Part shown: positions 33,606 to 43,872 of the stretch, in pieces | Position numbering within the stretch: the first letter of the stretch is position 1 | How the letters are laid out: each line of letters starts with the position of its first letter | Assembly: GCA_910589425.1 (NCBI GenBank) | Contig: CAJUSZ010000017.1 | Location: 1 to 51,959, forward strand | Source: an uncultured Muribaculaceae bacterium | Lineage (GTDB): Bacteria > Bacteroidota > Bacteroidia > Bacteroidales > Muribaculaceae | Reading direction: 5' to 3' | Length of the DNA stretch: 51,959 nucleotides | The notes under the pieces: model-generated | The model's database searches: none | Seen by the model: only the letters and a program-made list of their open reading frames with translations | What the model was told of the DNA's origin: nothing | Translations under genes and position numbers: made by a program

Positions 33606-36031
33606 AACTGACAACCAGCATGGCGGTCATGGCCGCCGCAATATCGGGAATGGCGTTTGTCTCACAGGCCCAGACTTCAGATCAAGGTTACGGAACGCGG
33701 GTTGATTTCCTCGACAAAGATGGGAAACGCATCGAATCCCAGTATCCGGAGATGAATACCGTGGCTTTCGTTTTTCAGAACAACGGCAACGGCCTTTCCG
33801 CCCGCACACCCTTGGGTCAGGAAATATCATCCATGGATTTCATTCCCTGGGGGACTGAATCATATCCTGTAACCATCGAGACCCCGGAAACACCGGCGGG
33901 GGAGAAGGTCGATGTTACGTGGGAAGTCATCAACACATCCGACTCCAAACGGAGGATAAGGAAAGCCAACGAAAGCGGCGACGTCCTCTGCGGAGCCACC
34001 ATCCGGCTCAACATACTTGTGCCGAAAGGGAGTTTCCCGAAGATAGACATAGGCTATCTCTACACAAATACCAACAGCGAGGGAGAGCCATATATGCAGA
34101 CTCTGTCCGGCAATGGATTGGACTACATGTATCAATGCATGTTCAATCTCAGAAGCGGCCTATACATCCAACCCATAAACAGGGAGTTTATCCTTAAGAA
34201 TCTCGAGAACACCTCGATTTTCGTCCGCGACGCGCAGAACCCCGACCTATGGCATGCGGATCTCTTCATGCAGAACGAGCCTATGTCTTTCAAGGTATAC
34301 TGCGGGCGCAACGATTCGGAACTTCTCGCAGACTGCACCGTGTCGGCCATGACCTCGATGTATACACAGTACCAGCAGTCAGGCAACACAGAAATCAACG
34401 GCGACCCATGGATCGGCCAGATGCTCGGCGAGAACATGTCGGGCGATCTCATCTCCTGTCTTATGGACAAGCGCTTCGCTTCGGGTTTCAGCTCCTGGAA
34501 CAGGATGAACGATTCACGGATGGTCATCAACGGCATACCCTGGGTCGTATGCTTCTCAATGATCCGCTCGGCCAATCTCCTTCTGGACAACATCGACAGA
34601 TTCGACTCCGCCACCGAGGCTGAAAGAAAGCTGGCGCGCGCCAGGATGCTCACCCTCCGCTCGCACGCATACTGGCGTCTGCTGCAGATATTCGCCCCGC
34701 GATGGTGCGACTCAAACAACGGAGCCATGGTCTGCGCCCCGCTAGAGACCACATTCTCAAAAGAGAATTTTCCGTTGGCTTCGATGTCTGACATCATAGC
34801 CCGCTGCTATTCCGACCTTGACGAAGCCGCCAGGATATTCGCCGACAACAGATCCGACGACGGACTGGAGCCGATGATCATAATCCCTAACCGGAATGTG
34901 GCGCTCGGAGTGAAAATGAGAATCGCCATGATTAAGGAAGACTGGACCACAGTAAAGAGTCTCGCCAACGAAATTCTTCAGAACGTACCGCTGACCAAAT
35001 CCTCTGAGCTTACCTCCGGATTCATGGAAGCGGCACCAAGCTGGATATGGGGTTCCTACGACACCATAAAATCCCCGTCAGGAAATGTGGAATTCCCTCT
35101 ATATTTCTGGGCATTCCAGTCATTCTACACCTGCAACGGCCCATATCCATGCACTTGGGAATACGGGCCTAACGCCATCGACAAGGATCTCTATCTCAGC
35201 ATCGACCCGACCGACATACGCCGCTCGCTCTTCGCCATGCCCGATCAGCTCGACTTCAGGCCTTTCAACGATTTGGGAAGCTGGTATAAAACAACCTATG
35301 CGGAGCAGCCCTATTTTTATGCAACCACATCCTCAGGCATAAAGGCCGCGAGCCGGCTCTTCTCAAACTTCTATGAGAATAAAAAGCCGGAACTGGCTAA
35401 AAACAAGGCATTCCATTATGGCGCCACATGGGAAGACTACAACAACAATTATATCCCGGTGCAATTCGGAGCGCAGGTGAAGTTCTATTCAAGCAACGAT
35501 TACGGAGGCGGAGCAGTGGTTTTCCTGCGTTCGGATGAGGTGATCCTCTCATTGGCCGAAGCCAACTTCAGGCTCGGAGACGAATCCGCCGCCCGCGAAG
35601 CTCTCGTAAAGCTTAACTCAATGCGCCAGGCAAATTATGTCTGCAATGCCTACGGAGACGACCTTATGGCCGAGATACGCCGCTCACGCAAGATCGAGCT
35701 GTGGGGCGAGGGACACAGCTGGTTCGACATGAAACGCTGGAAGCTTCCGATCAGACGCTCCCACTGGATCAGCGGCAACACCGACAGCGGCAACTGGCCG
35801 GCATCTTTCGGAACCGAACTCCTCCCGGAGCAATACAACGGATGGCGCTATCTCGTGCCTGCCGCAGAAGTAAAATATAATCCGAACGTTGACCTCAAAA
35901 GCCTCGGATATACCAATGCCGAAGGCTACGATACGACTTCAGCTCCACGCAAGACACCGGCGCACGCCTTGAAAGTCAGTGTGAATAAGGAACGCGCGGC
36001 GACAATGCACGCTCCGATTACAATAGACTGA
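33602..36031 (+). CDS. SusD-like protein with N-terminal extension, no lipobox
   Basis: An 809-residue protein. The signal peptide (M-K-L-T-T-S to A-Q-A) has no lipobox Cys, unlike typical RagB/SusD lipoproteins. Residues of about 28-255 are a beta-rich extension. From about 270 the RagB/SusD helical scaffold appears, with L-R-S-H-A-Y-W-R-L-L-Q (about 348-358), F-L-R-S-D-E-V-I-L-S-L-A-E-A (about 640) and W-G-E-G-H-S-W-F-D-M-K-R-W. SusD normally caps a SusC TonB transporter; no SusC is adjacent here. It may bind a glycan in the periplasm or be secreted via its partner. It is unusual enough to warrant a closer look. Confidence 0.85.
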   Translation: MKLTTSMAVMAAAISGMAFVSQAQTSDQGYGTRVDFLDKDGKRIESQYPEMNTVAFVFQNNGNGLSARTPLGQEISSMDFIPWGTESYPVTIETPETPAGEKVDVTWEVINTSDSKRRIRKANESGDVLCGATIRLNILVPKGSFPKIDIGYLYTNTNSEGEPYMQTLSGNGLDYMYQCMFNLRSGLYIQPINREFILKNLENTSIFVRDAQNPDLWHADLFMQNEPMSFKVYCGRNDSELLADCTVSAMTSMYTQYQQSGNTEINGDPWIGQMLGENMSGDLISCLMDKRFASGFSSWNRMNDSRMVINGIPWVVCFSMIRSANLLLDNIDRFDSATEAERKLARARMLTLRSHAYWRLLQIFAPRWCDSNNGAMVCAPLETTFSKENFPLASMSDIIARCYSDLDEAARIFADNRSDDGLEPMIIIPNRNVALGVKMRIAMIKEDWTTVKSLANEILQNVPLTKSSELTSGFMEAAPSWIWGSYDTIKSPSGNVEFPLYFWAFQSFYTCNGPYPCTWEYGPNAIDKDLYLSIDPTDIRRSLFAMPDQLDFRPFNDLGSWYKTTYAEQPYFYATTSSGIKAASRLFSNFYENKKPELAKNKAFHYGATWEDYNNNYIPVQFGAQVKFYSSNDYGGGAVVFLRSDEVILSLAEANFRLGDESAAREALVKLNSMRQANYVCNAYGDDLMAEIRRSRKIELWGEGHSWFDMKRWKLPIRRSHWISGNTDSGNWPASFGTELLPEQYNGWRYLVPAAEVKYNPNVDLKSLGYTNAEGYDTTSAPRKTPAHALKVSVNKERAATMHAPITID

Positions 36032-36033
36032 AA

Positions 36034-36048
36034 CAAGAGCTTGTTTAA
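36034..36048 (+). repeat. Copy 2 of the AGAGCTTGTTTAA repeat
   Basis: CAAGAGCTTGTTTAA occurs just after the SusD-like stop, directly before a terminator hairpin. It matches the copies at 18161 and 51907. Confidence 0.6.
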
Positions 36049-36053
36049 CAATT

Positions 36054-36088
36054 CCGGGGCCGATTCCTGACAGAGGAGCCGGCCCCGG
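36054..36088. terminator. GC-rich terminator hairpin after the SusD-like gene
   Basis: A perfect 9-bp stem, CCGGGGCCG (36054-36062) with CGGCCCCGG (36080-36088). A second small hairpin, CCGGT/ACCGG, follows at once. No U-run. Confidence 0.6.
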
Positions 36089-36122
36089 TCTGCATACCGG
36101 CCCGATGTTCACAATTTTTTTG

Positions 36123-36130
36123 TACTTTTG
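36123..36130 (+). promoter_or_regulatory. Predicted -7 box immediately before the VanZ-like gene
   Basis: TACTTTTG (TAnnTTTG) with only four bases between its end and the ATG at 36135. The transcript would start at or near the start codon. Confidence 0.5.
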
Positions 36131-36134
36131 CAGA

Positions 36135-36527
36135 ATGAAGGATTCGAGACATATCCCGCGGTGGACATTGACAATATCGGTTTTCTGCGCTATCGCCTGG
36201 CTCACACTCTCGCCGAGTCCTTTCGGGCAGAGCCATGTCCCGTCATTTCCGGGAGCGGACAAATGCGTCCACGCATTTATCTTCGGAGCTTTAGCGGCGG
36301 CGATAATCCACGACTGGAGAAAACCACGCGACCCGGAAGCGGGCAAAAAACACATATATGTCATTGCAGCCTCGATCTCCATTTTATACGGCATCTCAAT
36401 CGAATTTCTTCAGGATGCCATGAACCTTGGACGCTCTTTCGACGTTGCCGATATAGCCGCCGACATAGCCGGAGCCGTAATCGCAGCCCTGACGTACTTC
36501 CTGCTCCACAGATGCGGAAGAGGGTGA
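36135..36527 (+). CDS. VanZ-like membrane protein
   Basis: A protein of about 130 residues with three or four membrane segments and the VanZ pattern (D-K-x-x-H-A-F-I-F-G-A-L near 45, G-I-S-I-E-F-L-Q near 95, D-x-x-D-x-x-A-D-I-A-G). VanZ relatives are linked to teicoplanin resistance in Gram-positives; in Bacteroidales the role is unknown. The start at 36135 lies a few bases past a promoter box, so the mRNA may be leaderless; the 36105 start would precede transcription. Confidence 0.85.
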   Translation: MKDSRHIPRWTLTISVFCAIAWLTLSPSPFGQSHVPSFPGADKCVHAFIFGALAAAIIHDWRKPRDPEAGKKHIYVIAASISILYGISIEFLQDAMNLGRSFDVADIAADIAGAVIAALTYFLLHRCGRG

Positions 36528-36588
36528 ACGGCAGCCGCCGGCAGCACGAAGATTCCACATTTTATAAACCTGAACACTTCTTTCCAAC

Positions 36589-39500
36589 TTGAACCGGACA
36601 CAAGAAAACAACCGTGATGTCCCCCCGGCCACCGGCGGGACGGAAACCACGGACATAAACAAGACGAATGGCGCGAAGCCAAAACGCTCCCGCTGGCTGA
36701 GGACCATACTTAAGGTTTTCGGCTGGTTCCTGCTGGCTGTGATAATGCTCCCTGTGGTGATATATATACCCCCGGTGCAGACATTCCTGAAAAACACTGC
36801 ATGTTCGGTTGTCAGAAAATCCACCGGCATGGATGTGAGGATCGAGAAATTCAGACTGAAATTTCCGCTCGACATATCCCTCGAAGGCGTAAGCGTGGTC
36901 GAGGCTTCAGGCGACACAATGGTCAGGGCGCGCCAAGCTATAGCCGATGTCAGACTGCTTCCGCTCATCAACCTCGACGTGAAACTCAACCGTCTGAGCC
37001 TGATCGACGGATATTACCGCATGGTAAGCCCCGACAGCTCCATGATAATGAAGATCCACGCCGGCCGGCTGACAGCCGACGGCAAAAGCTCGGCCAATAT
37101 CCGCAACAGCGAGATCTCGCTCAATGATGTGAGCCTCAGCGACGGAAGCGTCAGCCTCTATATGAATGTATGGAAGAAGAAGCCATCGCCCCAGGACTCG
37201 ACATCGACTCCATTCCTTATCAAGGCCAACAATCTGAAACTCGAAAATTTCCGGTTCGCCATGTCGATGCTCCCCACCATCGACACACTCGATCTACAGA
37301 CACGCAGTCTCGAACTCCGGCGTGGCGTGGTAGACCTGAGGCGCAACGTCGTGTCGGTGGCATATCTCGGAGTAGCCGACGGATCGGCCACATATCTCAC
37401 CCCGACAGCTGAATATATCAAGACCCACCCGGCTCCGGTTGACACAGTAAGTCCTCCGTCGCCACCCATGATCATCAGCGGCGACAGCGTAAGCCTCGAC
37501 AGATTCAAGGCTCTGTATGCAGTAAAAGGAGCCAGACCCGCTCCCGGGTTCGACGCATCCTACATTTCGGTCAGCGACGTCTCCATCGGCATGAACGGCT
37601 TCTATAACAAAGCCTCCGAGATCAGGCTCCCTATCTCCAGACTCATGGCACGCGAACGCTGCGGACTCGCGATCACAAGCGGACGCGGCACCGTATCGGT
37701 AGACTCAACAGGACTCGGAATAAAGAATCTGAACATCACAACACCTTATTCAAGGATATTCGCCGACGCCGACGTTCCGTTCGCCCTGATGGCCATGAAG
37801 CCGGACGCATCGACATCCGTAACAGCCGATGCTTCCGTATCGCCTAAAGACATCGTTTCCTTCATGCCCTCACTCGGCACATATATCCGCAATCTCCCGT
37901 CTTCACGCCCCGCCACGCTCATGCTCAAAGCCGCGGGATCGCTCGCCTCGGTAGACGTCAGCGCCCTCAGGCTGACCATTCCCGACGTAGCCCAGCTGAC
38001 GGCCAAGGGATATGCACGCAACCCGCTTGATGTAAAGAAGATGCAGGCTGCGCTCGATTTCGACGCGACATTGACCGGTCCCAGGACCGTGGAAAAAATA
38101 GCAGGCATATCCGGATATGAGATCCCGAAACTCTCCATCAACGGACGTGCCGAGGCCGACCGTCAGACCTACACAGCCGATTTCGACCTGCGTTCCGAAT
38201 CGGGCAACGCTGCCGGCAACGGACGTGTATCGCTGACTTCAGAAGCATACGACGCGGACATAAACATCGACGGACTCAATGTAGGGAAATTTGTACCGGG
38301 CATCGGTTTAGGCACAGTTTCCGCCCACATAGACGCCACAGGAGCCGGTTTCAATCCGTCGACACCGGGAGCCCACACTCTCGCTGACATCAACATCTCC
38401 GAAGCTGTCTATAAGAACCACGCCTACCACGGAGTGGATCTCCATGCCGAACTCAGCGACGGGGAATACGCGGTAAATCTCATATCCCCCGACCCAAATG
38501 CAAACATGACACTCGACGCCCGGGGAACTGTCGCTCCTGACGACTACACATTCGACGTCAGGGCGAAGATCAACAATGTGGATCTCCAGGCTCTCGGCAT
38601 CGTAGAGACAATATGCTCCGGCAACGGCAACATAACGCTCAAAGGGAAGGCCAGTCCTGAGCGCTGGCTTTACGACGCGGATCTCAGCCTCGAGAATTTC
38701 GACTGGAATCTCCCCGACGGATATATCCATCTCCCGCAAGGACTGACAGCGACATTGCTCTCCACCCCGGTCTCGGTCAATGCCGCCGTCGAATGCGAAA
38801 GCACTTCACTGGAGTTCTCAAGCTCTTCAGGTCTGAAAAATGTGGTGGACGGTTTCACTGCGACAATGCCGTTGATAACCAAACAGATCAACGAGCGTCA
38901 TCTCGACGTCGAATCGCTTCAGGCCTCCCTCCCCCAATTCCGCCTCGACGCCGAGGCTTCGGGCAAAGGACTCATAAGGCAGTTCCTCACGGCCACAGGA
39001 ATGTCGGTCGATACGCTCTTCGCATCAATAAGCAACGACTCCCTGATCCGCGCCAACCTCGGCACGCTGCATCTCAACACCGGATCCATGCGTATCGACT
39101 CCGCCTCTCTGTCGCTCAACCAACGCGGCTCCCTCCTCGACTACAGGGCGCACATCGGAAACGCACCCGGCACTCTCGATGAGTTCGCCAAAGTAGATCT
39201 CAACGGATACGTCGGAGGCAACCGCGCGTCAATTTTCCTCAAACAACAGAACATCCAGGGTGAGACGGGCTATCGTCTCGGTCTGACAGCTGCGGTTACA
39301 GACTCCCTCGTGTCGCTCCACTTCTCCCCTCTGAAGGCAACCATCGCGTATCTGCCCTGGACACTTAATGCCGACAACCATCTCGAATATACGTTCTCCA
39401 ACAGCCGCATAGACGCCAATCTCAAGGCCCAGAGCGCCGAGAGCAGCATTCTGCTCCTGACCGAGCAACGTAAAGACGGCTCGGGAGAGGATCTGCATGT

Positions 39501-41514
39501 CAATCTGAAAAACATTCATATCGAGGACTTCCTCCAGATGTCAGTGTTCGCGCCCCCGGTCAAAGCCTCCGTCAGCGCCGACATGCTTCTCGGGATGCAT
39601 GGGAAAGCGCTGATTGCCGACGGCACAGTCAATGTGGACGGGTTCAACTACAACCGTATCGAGGTCGGAGATTTCGAGCTTGCCGTAAAGGCCGGAATGG
39701 GGGAAAAAGGCAATTCCGGAGGCATGGCATCCCTTAAGATCAATGGAGAACCCGCGCTCTCACTCCAGGGTGCGCTCATGAAAGACACCACCGACAGCAA
39801 AGGCGGATTCATCCCCCACAACGTCAAGCTGATGCTTACACGTTTCCCGCTTGAGGTAGCCAACCCGTTCCTCGGTGCGGATGTGGCTCAGCTCCATGGC
39901 AAACTGAACGGAGAAATGGCCATGTCCGGATCGTTCAGCGAGCCGATTCTCAACGGAGGGATCGAATGCGACTCCGTGAGAGTCTACATACCCATGATCG
40001 GCAGCTCGCTGCATTTCGACAAGCAGCCGATCTCTGTGGCCGACAACGTGATCCGGTTCGACAACTTCGACATCTTCGCGGCCAACAAGAATCCATTGAA
40101 GATAAACGGATCGGTCAATGCCCGCAAGTTCAACGACATAAGTTTCGACATCGGTCTTTCGGGAAAGAACGTCCAGATTGTCAACAACGACAAGAGGGCG
40201 AGAAGTCCCATCTACGGCAAACTCTTCGTCGATCTCGACGCCTCGGCACGCGGACCGATGAAACACTTCGACATCAACGCCAATCTTTCAATACTGAATT
40301 CCACAGACATTTTCTATCAGCTCCAGACCGACGCCCAGACCATCGTAGAGCAGAGATCGAACGGAGAAGTAGTTACATTCGTACAATTCTCCGACACCAC
40401 ACAGGTCGAGAAAGCCGACAGCGTGGACACGATGATGAGCATGCGTATACTCGCATCGCTCAACATCGCTCCCGGCACCCAGGCCACGGTGCTTCTTTCC
40501 CCGGACAACGCCACCAACCGGGTGGTTCTCTCCCCGTCCGGAACGCTGAGATATTTCCAGAACTACATGGGCGACATGCGTCTCACGGGCCAGCTCAACA
40601 CCGGCGAGGGATTCGCACGATATTCGCTTCCGGTCATGGGTGAGAAAAAATTCACTTTCGAGCCTTCGAGCTATGTGCTATGGAACGGCGACATAATGAA
40701 TCCGATGCTCCATATCAACGCGTATGACAACATAAAGGTGAACGTGGTGCAGAGCGGAGGAAACGCAAATCTTGTCCAGTTCAAGGTTTCACTGGCGGTC
40801 AGCAACACCCTCTCATCGCCCGGAGTGAACTTCGATCTTTCCACCGAAGACGACATCTCCATCCAGAATGAACTCCAGGCCATGAGTCCCGACCAACGGT
40901 CAACCCAGGCAATGAACCTCCTCATAACCGGACAATACTCCGGTCAAGGTGTCAAGACCGCCTCGGGCAACATGTCGAGCATGGCCAACAGCGCCCTCTA
41001 CGGATTCCTGACATCCCAACTCAATTCCTGGGCTGCCAACCATATCCGCGGCGTGGATCTGTCGTTCGGTGTGGATCAGTACGACAAGACGATCAACGGC
41101 CAGAACACCACGACGACAAGCTACAGCTACCAGGTTTCCAAATCTCTGTTCAACAACAAATTCAAGATCGTAGTGGGAGGCAATTATTCCACCGACGCAT
41201 CAGCCGACGAGAATTTTGCAGAGAATCTTCTCAGCGATGTCTCATTCGAGTATATGCTCAAGCAGACCAACACCCTGAGCATGTATCTGAAACTATTCAG
41301 ACACAACGGATTTGAGAGCATCGTCGAGGGAGAGGTTACAGAAATGGGTGTCGGCTTCGTGATGAGGCGACGCATCAGCAATCTCAAGCAGCTCTTCCGT
41401 TTCCACAGATCAAAAAAGAAACAACAGGAAACCGAGCGTTCTGACTCCTCGCTCCGCGAACCGGCCAAAGAGCCTGAAACCGTAACGACCACACAATCTG
41501 AAGCTACAAAATGA
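36589..41514 (+). CDS. tamB: Translocation and assembly module protein TamB
   Basis: A 1641-residue protein anchored by one N-terminal membrane segment (about 40-60), followed by a very long beta-rich periplasmic part typical of TamB/AsmA-like bridge proteins, with the DUF490 region at the C-terminal end (from about 1240). It is thought to span from inner to outer membrane and move lipids or help insert barrels. The first codon is TTG (36589); the next Met is inside the membrane segment, so TTG is the only sensible start. It overlaps tamL (ATGA), supporting a joint function. Confidence 0.9.
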   Translation: MNRTQENNRDVPPATGGTETTDINKTNGAKPKRSRWLRTILKVFGWFLLAVIMLPVVIYIPPVQTFLKNTACSVVRKSTGMDVRIEKFRLKFPLDISLEGVSVVEASGDTMVRARQAIADVRLLPLINLDVKLNRLSLIDGYYRMVSPDSSMIMKIHAGRLTADGKSSANIRNSEISLNDVSLSDGSVSLYMNVWKKKPSPQDSTSTPFLIKANNLKLENFRFAMSMLPTIDTLDLQTRSLELRRGVVDLRRNVVSVAYLGVADGSATYLTPTAEYIKTHPAPVDTVSPPSPPMIISGDSVSLDRFKALYAVKGARPAPGFDASYISVSDVSIGMNGFYNKASEIRLPISRLMARERCGLAITSGRGTVSVDSTGLGIKNLNITTPYSRIFADADVPFALMAMKPDASTSVTADASVSPKDIVSFMPSLGTYIRNLPSSRPATLMLKAAGSLASVDVSALRLTIPDVAQLTAKGYARNPLDVKKMQAALDFDATLTGPRTVEKIAGISGYEIPKLSINGRAEADRQTYTADFDLRSESGNAAGNGRVSLTSEAYDADINIDGLNVGKFVPGIGLGTVSAHIDATGAGFNPSTPGAHTLADINISEAVYKNHAYHGVDLHAELSDGEYAVNLISPDPNANMTLDARGTVAPDDYTFDVRAKINNVDLQALGIVETICSGNGNITLKGKASPERWLYDADLSLENFDWNLPDGYIHLPQGLTATLLSTPVSVNAAVECESTSLEFSSSSGLKNVVDGFTATMPLITKQINERHLDVESLQASLPQFRLDAEASGKGLIRQFLTATGMSVDTLFASISNDSLIRANLGTLHLNTGSMRIDSASLSLNQRGSLLDYRAHIGNAPGTLDEFAKVDLNGYVGGNRASIFLKQQNIQGETGYRLGLTAAVTDSLVSLHFSPLKATIAYLPWTLNADNHLEYTFSNSRIDANLKAQSAESSILLLTEQRKDGSGEDLHVNLKNIHIEDFLQMSVFAPPVKASVSADMLLGMHGKALIADGTVNVDGFNYNRIEVGDFELAVKAGMGEKGNSGGMASLKINGEPALSLQGALMKDTTDSKGGFIPHNVKLMLTRFPLEVANPFLGADVAQLHGKLNGEMAMSGSFSEPILNGGIECDSVRVYIPMIGSSLHFDKQPISVADNVIRFDNFDIFAANKNPLKINGSVNARKFNDISFDIGLSGKNVQIVNNDKRARSPIYGKLFVDLDASARGPMKHFDINANLSILNSTDIFYQLQTDAQTIVEQRSNGEVVTFVQFSDTTQVEKADSVDTMMSMRILASLNIAPGTQATVLLSPDNATNRVVLSPSGTLRYFQNYMGDMRLTGQLNTGEGFARYSLPVMGEKKFTFEPSSYVLWNGDIMNPMLHINAYDNIKVNVVQSGGNANLVQFKVSLAVSNTLSSPGVNFDLSTEDDISIQNELQAMSPDQRSTQAMNLLITGQYSGQGVKTASGNMSSMANSALYGFLTSQLNSWAANHIRGVDLSFGVDQYDKTINGQNTTTTSYSYQVSKSLFNNKFKIVVGGNYSTDASADENFAENLLSDVSFEYMLKQTNTLSMYLKLFRHNGFESIVEGEVTEMGVGFVMRRRISNLKQLFRFHRSKKKQQETERSDSSLREPAKEPETVTTTQSEATK

Positions 41515-43862
41515 AAAGCATATCCGGCAGACACTCCTTGCGTGCCTTGATGGCCATACAGCTCGCAGCAATCCTCACGCTGCTGACGGCTGCATCATGC
41601 TCCACAACAAAAAGACTCGGACAGGACGAGACCCTATACACCGGTGTTAAGAAACTGGAGATCAAACCGACCGGGAAAGAGAAGCTCCCCTCCGAAATGG
41701 TCAGCGACATAAAACAGACCATAAACGTTACTCCCAACAATCCGCTGCCATTCAAATTAATGTCTCCATATTGGAGATCGCCCATACCACTCGGGCTGTG
41801 GGTCTACAACAACTGGAACGACTCTGCCAAAGGGATAAAAGGGTGGCTTTACCGTAAACTCGTCGAGCAGCCGGTGCTGATCAGCGATGTCCGTCCCGAA
41901 GTGCGCGTCAAGATGATAGAGGAGATCCTCGACAACAACGGATATTTCGGATCCACCGCATCCTACGATCTTCTGCACGACAAGAAAAACAAGAAGAAAG
42001 CCAAGATCAACTATCTGGTCGACGTAAGTTCGCCTTATCCGATAGACAGCATCATCTATCTCGACGATGACAATTCCGGTCTATGCCGGTTCATCGATTC
42101 GCTCGCGCGCAAGAGCGACTACCTTGTCAAAGGGGAGCGTTTCTGCGTGGACAGTCTTTCTTCCGAGCGTGTGCGGATAGCAAACAGACTGCGCAACAGA
42201 GGATATTATTTCTTCCGTCCCGAGTATATCGAGTTTCTGGCCGACAGCACAATCACTCCCAGAAAGATAGCTCTGAAACTTTCCCTGGCCGACAATATGC
42301 CGCAGGAGGCCACACGCCAATACAGGGTCGGGAACATATACACCACCATCGAGCGTCAGAGCAACCGCAAACCGGGCACACCGGATACAATCCACACCGA
42401 ACGGGGCGAGCTGATCGTGATGCGTCCTGCCCGACTGCGCAAGAATCTCGTGCCGTCATGCATCACTTTCCGCAAGGGGAAGATCTTCTCGGTGCGCGAC
42501 ATGGACAGAACCCAGACGCGCCTTTCAAGACTCGGGATCTTCAGCGCCATCCAGGTGCAGCCGGTTCTGGCCGACACCGCCTCAGACGCGAGACCGCGGC
42601 TCGACGTCTACATAACCTGCAAATTCGACCGTCCGCTCGAAGCCTCCATCGAGGTCAACGCCACATCAAAATCAAATTCATATCTCGGCCCGGGACTCAT
42701 AGTCGGACTCACCAACTACAACATTTTCGGCGGAGCGGAGAAATTCAGCGTACAGTTCAACGCCGACTATGAATGGCAGACCGGACATGAGCGCAGCTCG
42801 GTCTTCAACAGCTACGAATTCGGACTGACAGCATCGCTGGCTTTCCCGAGGCTCCTCGCCCCCAGATTCGTGCCGCGCAACAAACGCGACCTCAACTGGA
42901 CCAACATATCGCTCAACGCGAGCATCCTCAACCGTCCCCACTACTTCAAGATAGCGCAATTCAACACGTCTTACTCCTACGAATGGAGATCGTTCCGCAA
43001 TGTTCTCAACCAGCTCACGCTCTTCAAACTGTCGTACACGAAACTGATGACCACCACCAACAGTTTCGACAGCATAATGGCTCAGAATCCCGCCATAGCG
43101 CTCAGTTTCCAAAGCCAGTTCATCCCGCAGATGAGCTACACCTACACGCTCGACAAGTTTCTTGAGCGTGAAAGAATAAACGGTATAAACCTGACTGCCA
43201 CCATAACCGAAGCCGGCAACATCTTCAGCGGGATATGGCGTGCCTGCGGAGTGAAAGGAGAAAAGCGCATGTTCGGAACACCGTTCTCGCAGTTCATCAA
43301 AGGGCAGGTGCAGCTTGTATACAGCCGCCGGCTCGTCAGGGGTTCTGACCAATGGCTTGTAACACGCGTCCTGCTCGGAGCCGAACATGCCTACGGCAAC
43401 TCAAAGGAAGTCCCCTACACAGAGCAATTCTATATCGGGGGAGCAAACTCGATACGCGCCTTTACGGTAAGGTCGCTCGGTCCGGGAAGCTATCGCGCAC
43501 CGAAAGATCAGGTGAACGGATACTTCGACCAGACAGGCACATTCAAATTCGAGGTTAACGCCGAATACCGTTTCCCCATCATCAGCATTCTTCATGGAGC
43601 CGCGTTTATCGATGCCGGCAACGTATGGCTTCTGAAAAAAGATCCATCCCGCCCCGGAGGCGAGCTGAGAGCGTCATCTTTCCTTAAGGACATCGCGCTC
43701 GGCACCGGAGTCGGACTTCGTGTGGATCTCGGAGTGATCGTGGTCAGAGGGGATCTCGGATATGGACTTCATACTCCATACTGGAACGGGACTCCCCACT
43801 ATTTCAATATCAAATTCAAGGATGCCTTCGCGTTCCATCTCGCGATAGGATACCCGTTCTGA
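41511..43862 (+). CDS. tamL: TamA-like outer-membrane lipoprotein TamL (BamA superfamily)
   Basis: A 783-residue BamA/TamA-superfamily barrel protein carrying a lipobox (Cys30 in T-A-A-S-C), which is the hallmark of the Bacteroidetes TamL variant. POTRA-like repeats occupy about 40-350; the C-terminal barrel (about 380-783) contains the conserved G-G-A-N-S-I-R-A-F signature and ends F-H-L-A-I-G-Y-P-F. With TamB it forms an outer-membrane assembly or lipid-transport module. In Flavobacterium this pair is important for viability (family knowledge). Confidence 0.93.
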   Translation: MKSISGRHSLRALMAIQLAAILTLLTAASCSTTKRLGQDETLYTGVKKLEIKPTGKEKLPSEMVSDIKQTINVTPNNPLPFKLMSPYWRSPIPLGLWVYNNWNDSAKGIKGWLYRKLVEQPVLISDVRPEVRVKMIEEILDNNGYFGSTASYDLLHDKKNKKKAKINYLVDVSSPYPIDSIIYLDDDNSGLCRFIDSLARKSDYLVKGERFCVDSLSSERVRIANRLRNRGYYFFRPEYIEFLADSTITPRKIALKLSLADNMPQEATRQYRVGNIYTTIERQSNRKPGTPDTIHTERGELIVMRPARLRKNLVPSCITFRKGKIFSVRDMDRTQTRLSRLGIFSAIQVQPVLADTASDARPRLDVYITCKFDRPLEASIEVNATSKSNSYLGPGLIVGLTNYNIFGGAEKFSVQFNADYEWQTGHERSSVFNSYEFGLTASLAFPRLLAPRFVPRNKRDLNWTNISLNASILNRPHYFKIAQFNTSYSYEWRSFRNVLNQLTLFKLSYTKLMTTTNSFDSIMAQNPAIALSFQSQFIPQMSYTYTLDKFLERERINGINLTATITEAGNIFSGIWRACGVKGEKRMFGTPFSQFIKGQVQLVYSRRLVRGSDQWLVTRVLLGAEHAYGNSKEVPYTEQFYIGGANSIRAFTVRSLGPGSYRAPKDQVNGYFDQTGTFKFEVNAEYRFPIISILHGAAFIDAGNVWLLKKDPSRPGGELRASSFLKDIALGTGVGLRVDLGVIVVRGDLGYGLHTPYWNGTPHYFNIKFKDAFAFHLAIGYPF

Positions 43863-43872
43863 CAGATCCGCC

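Noticed and set aside
42678..43388. 236-codon minus-strand frame inside tamL
   Set aside because: Antisense shadow of the TamL barrel region.
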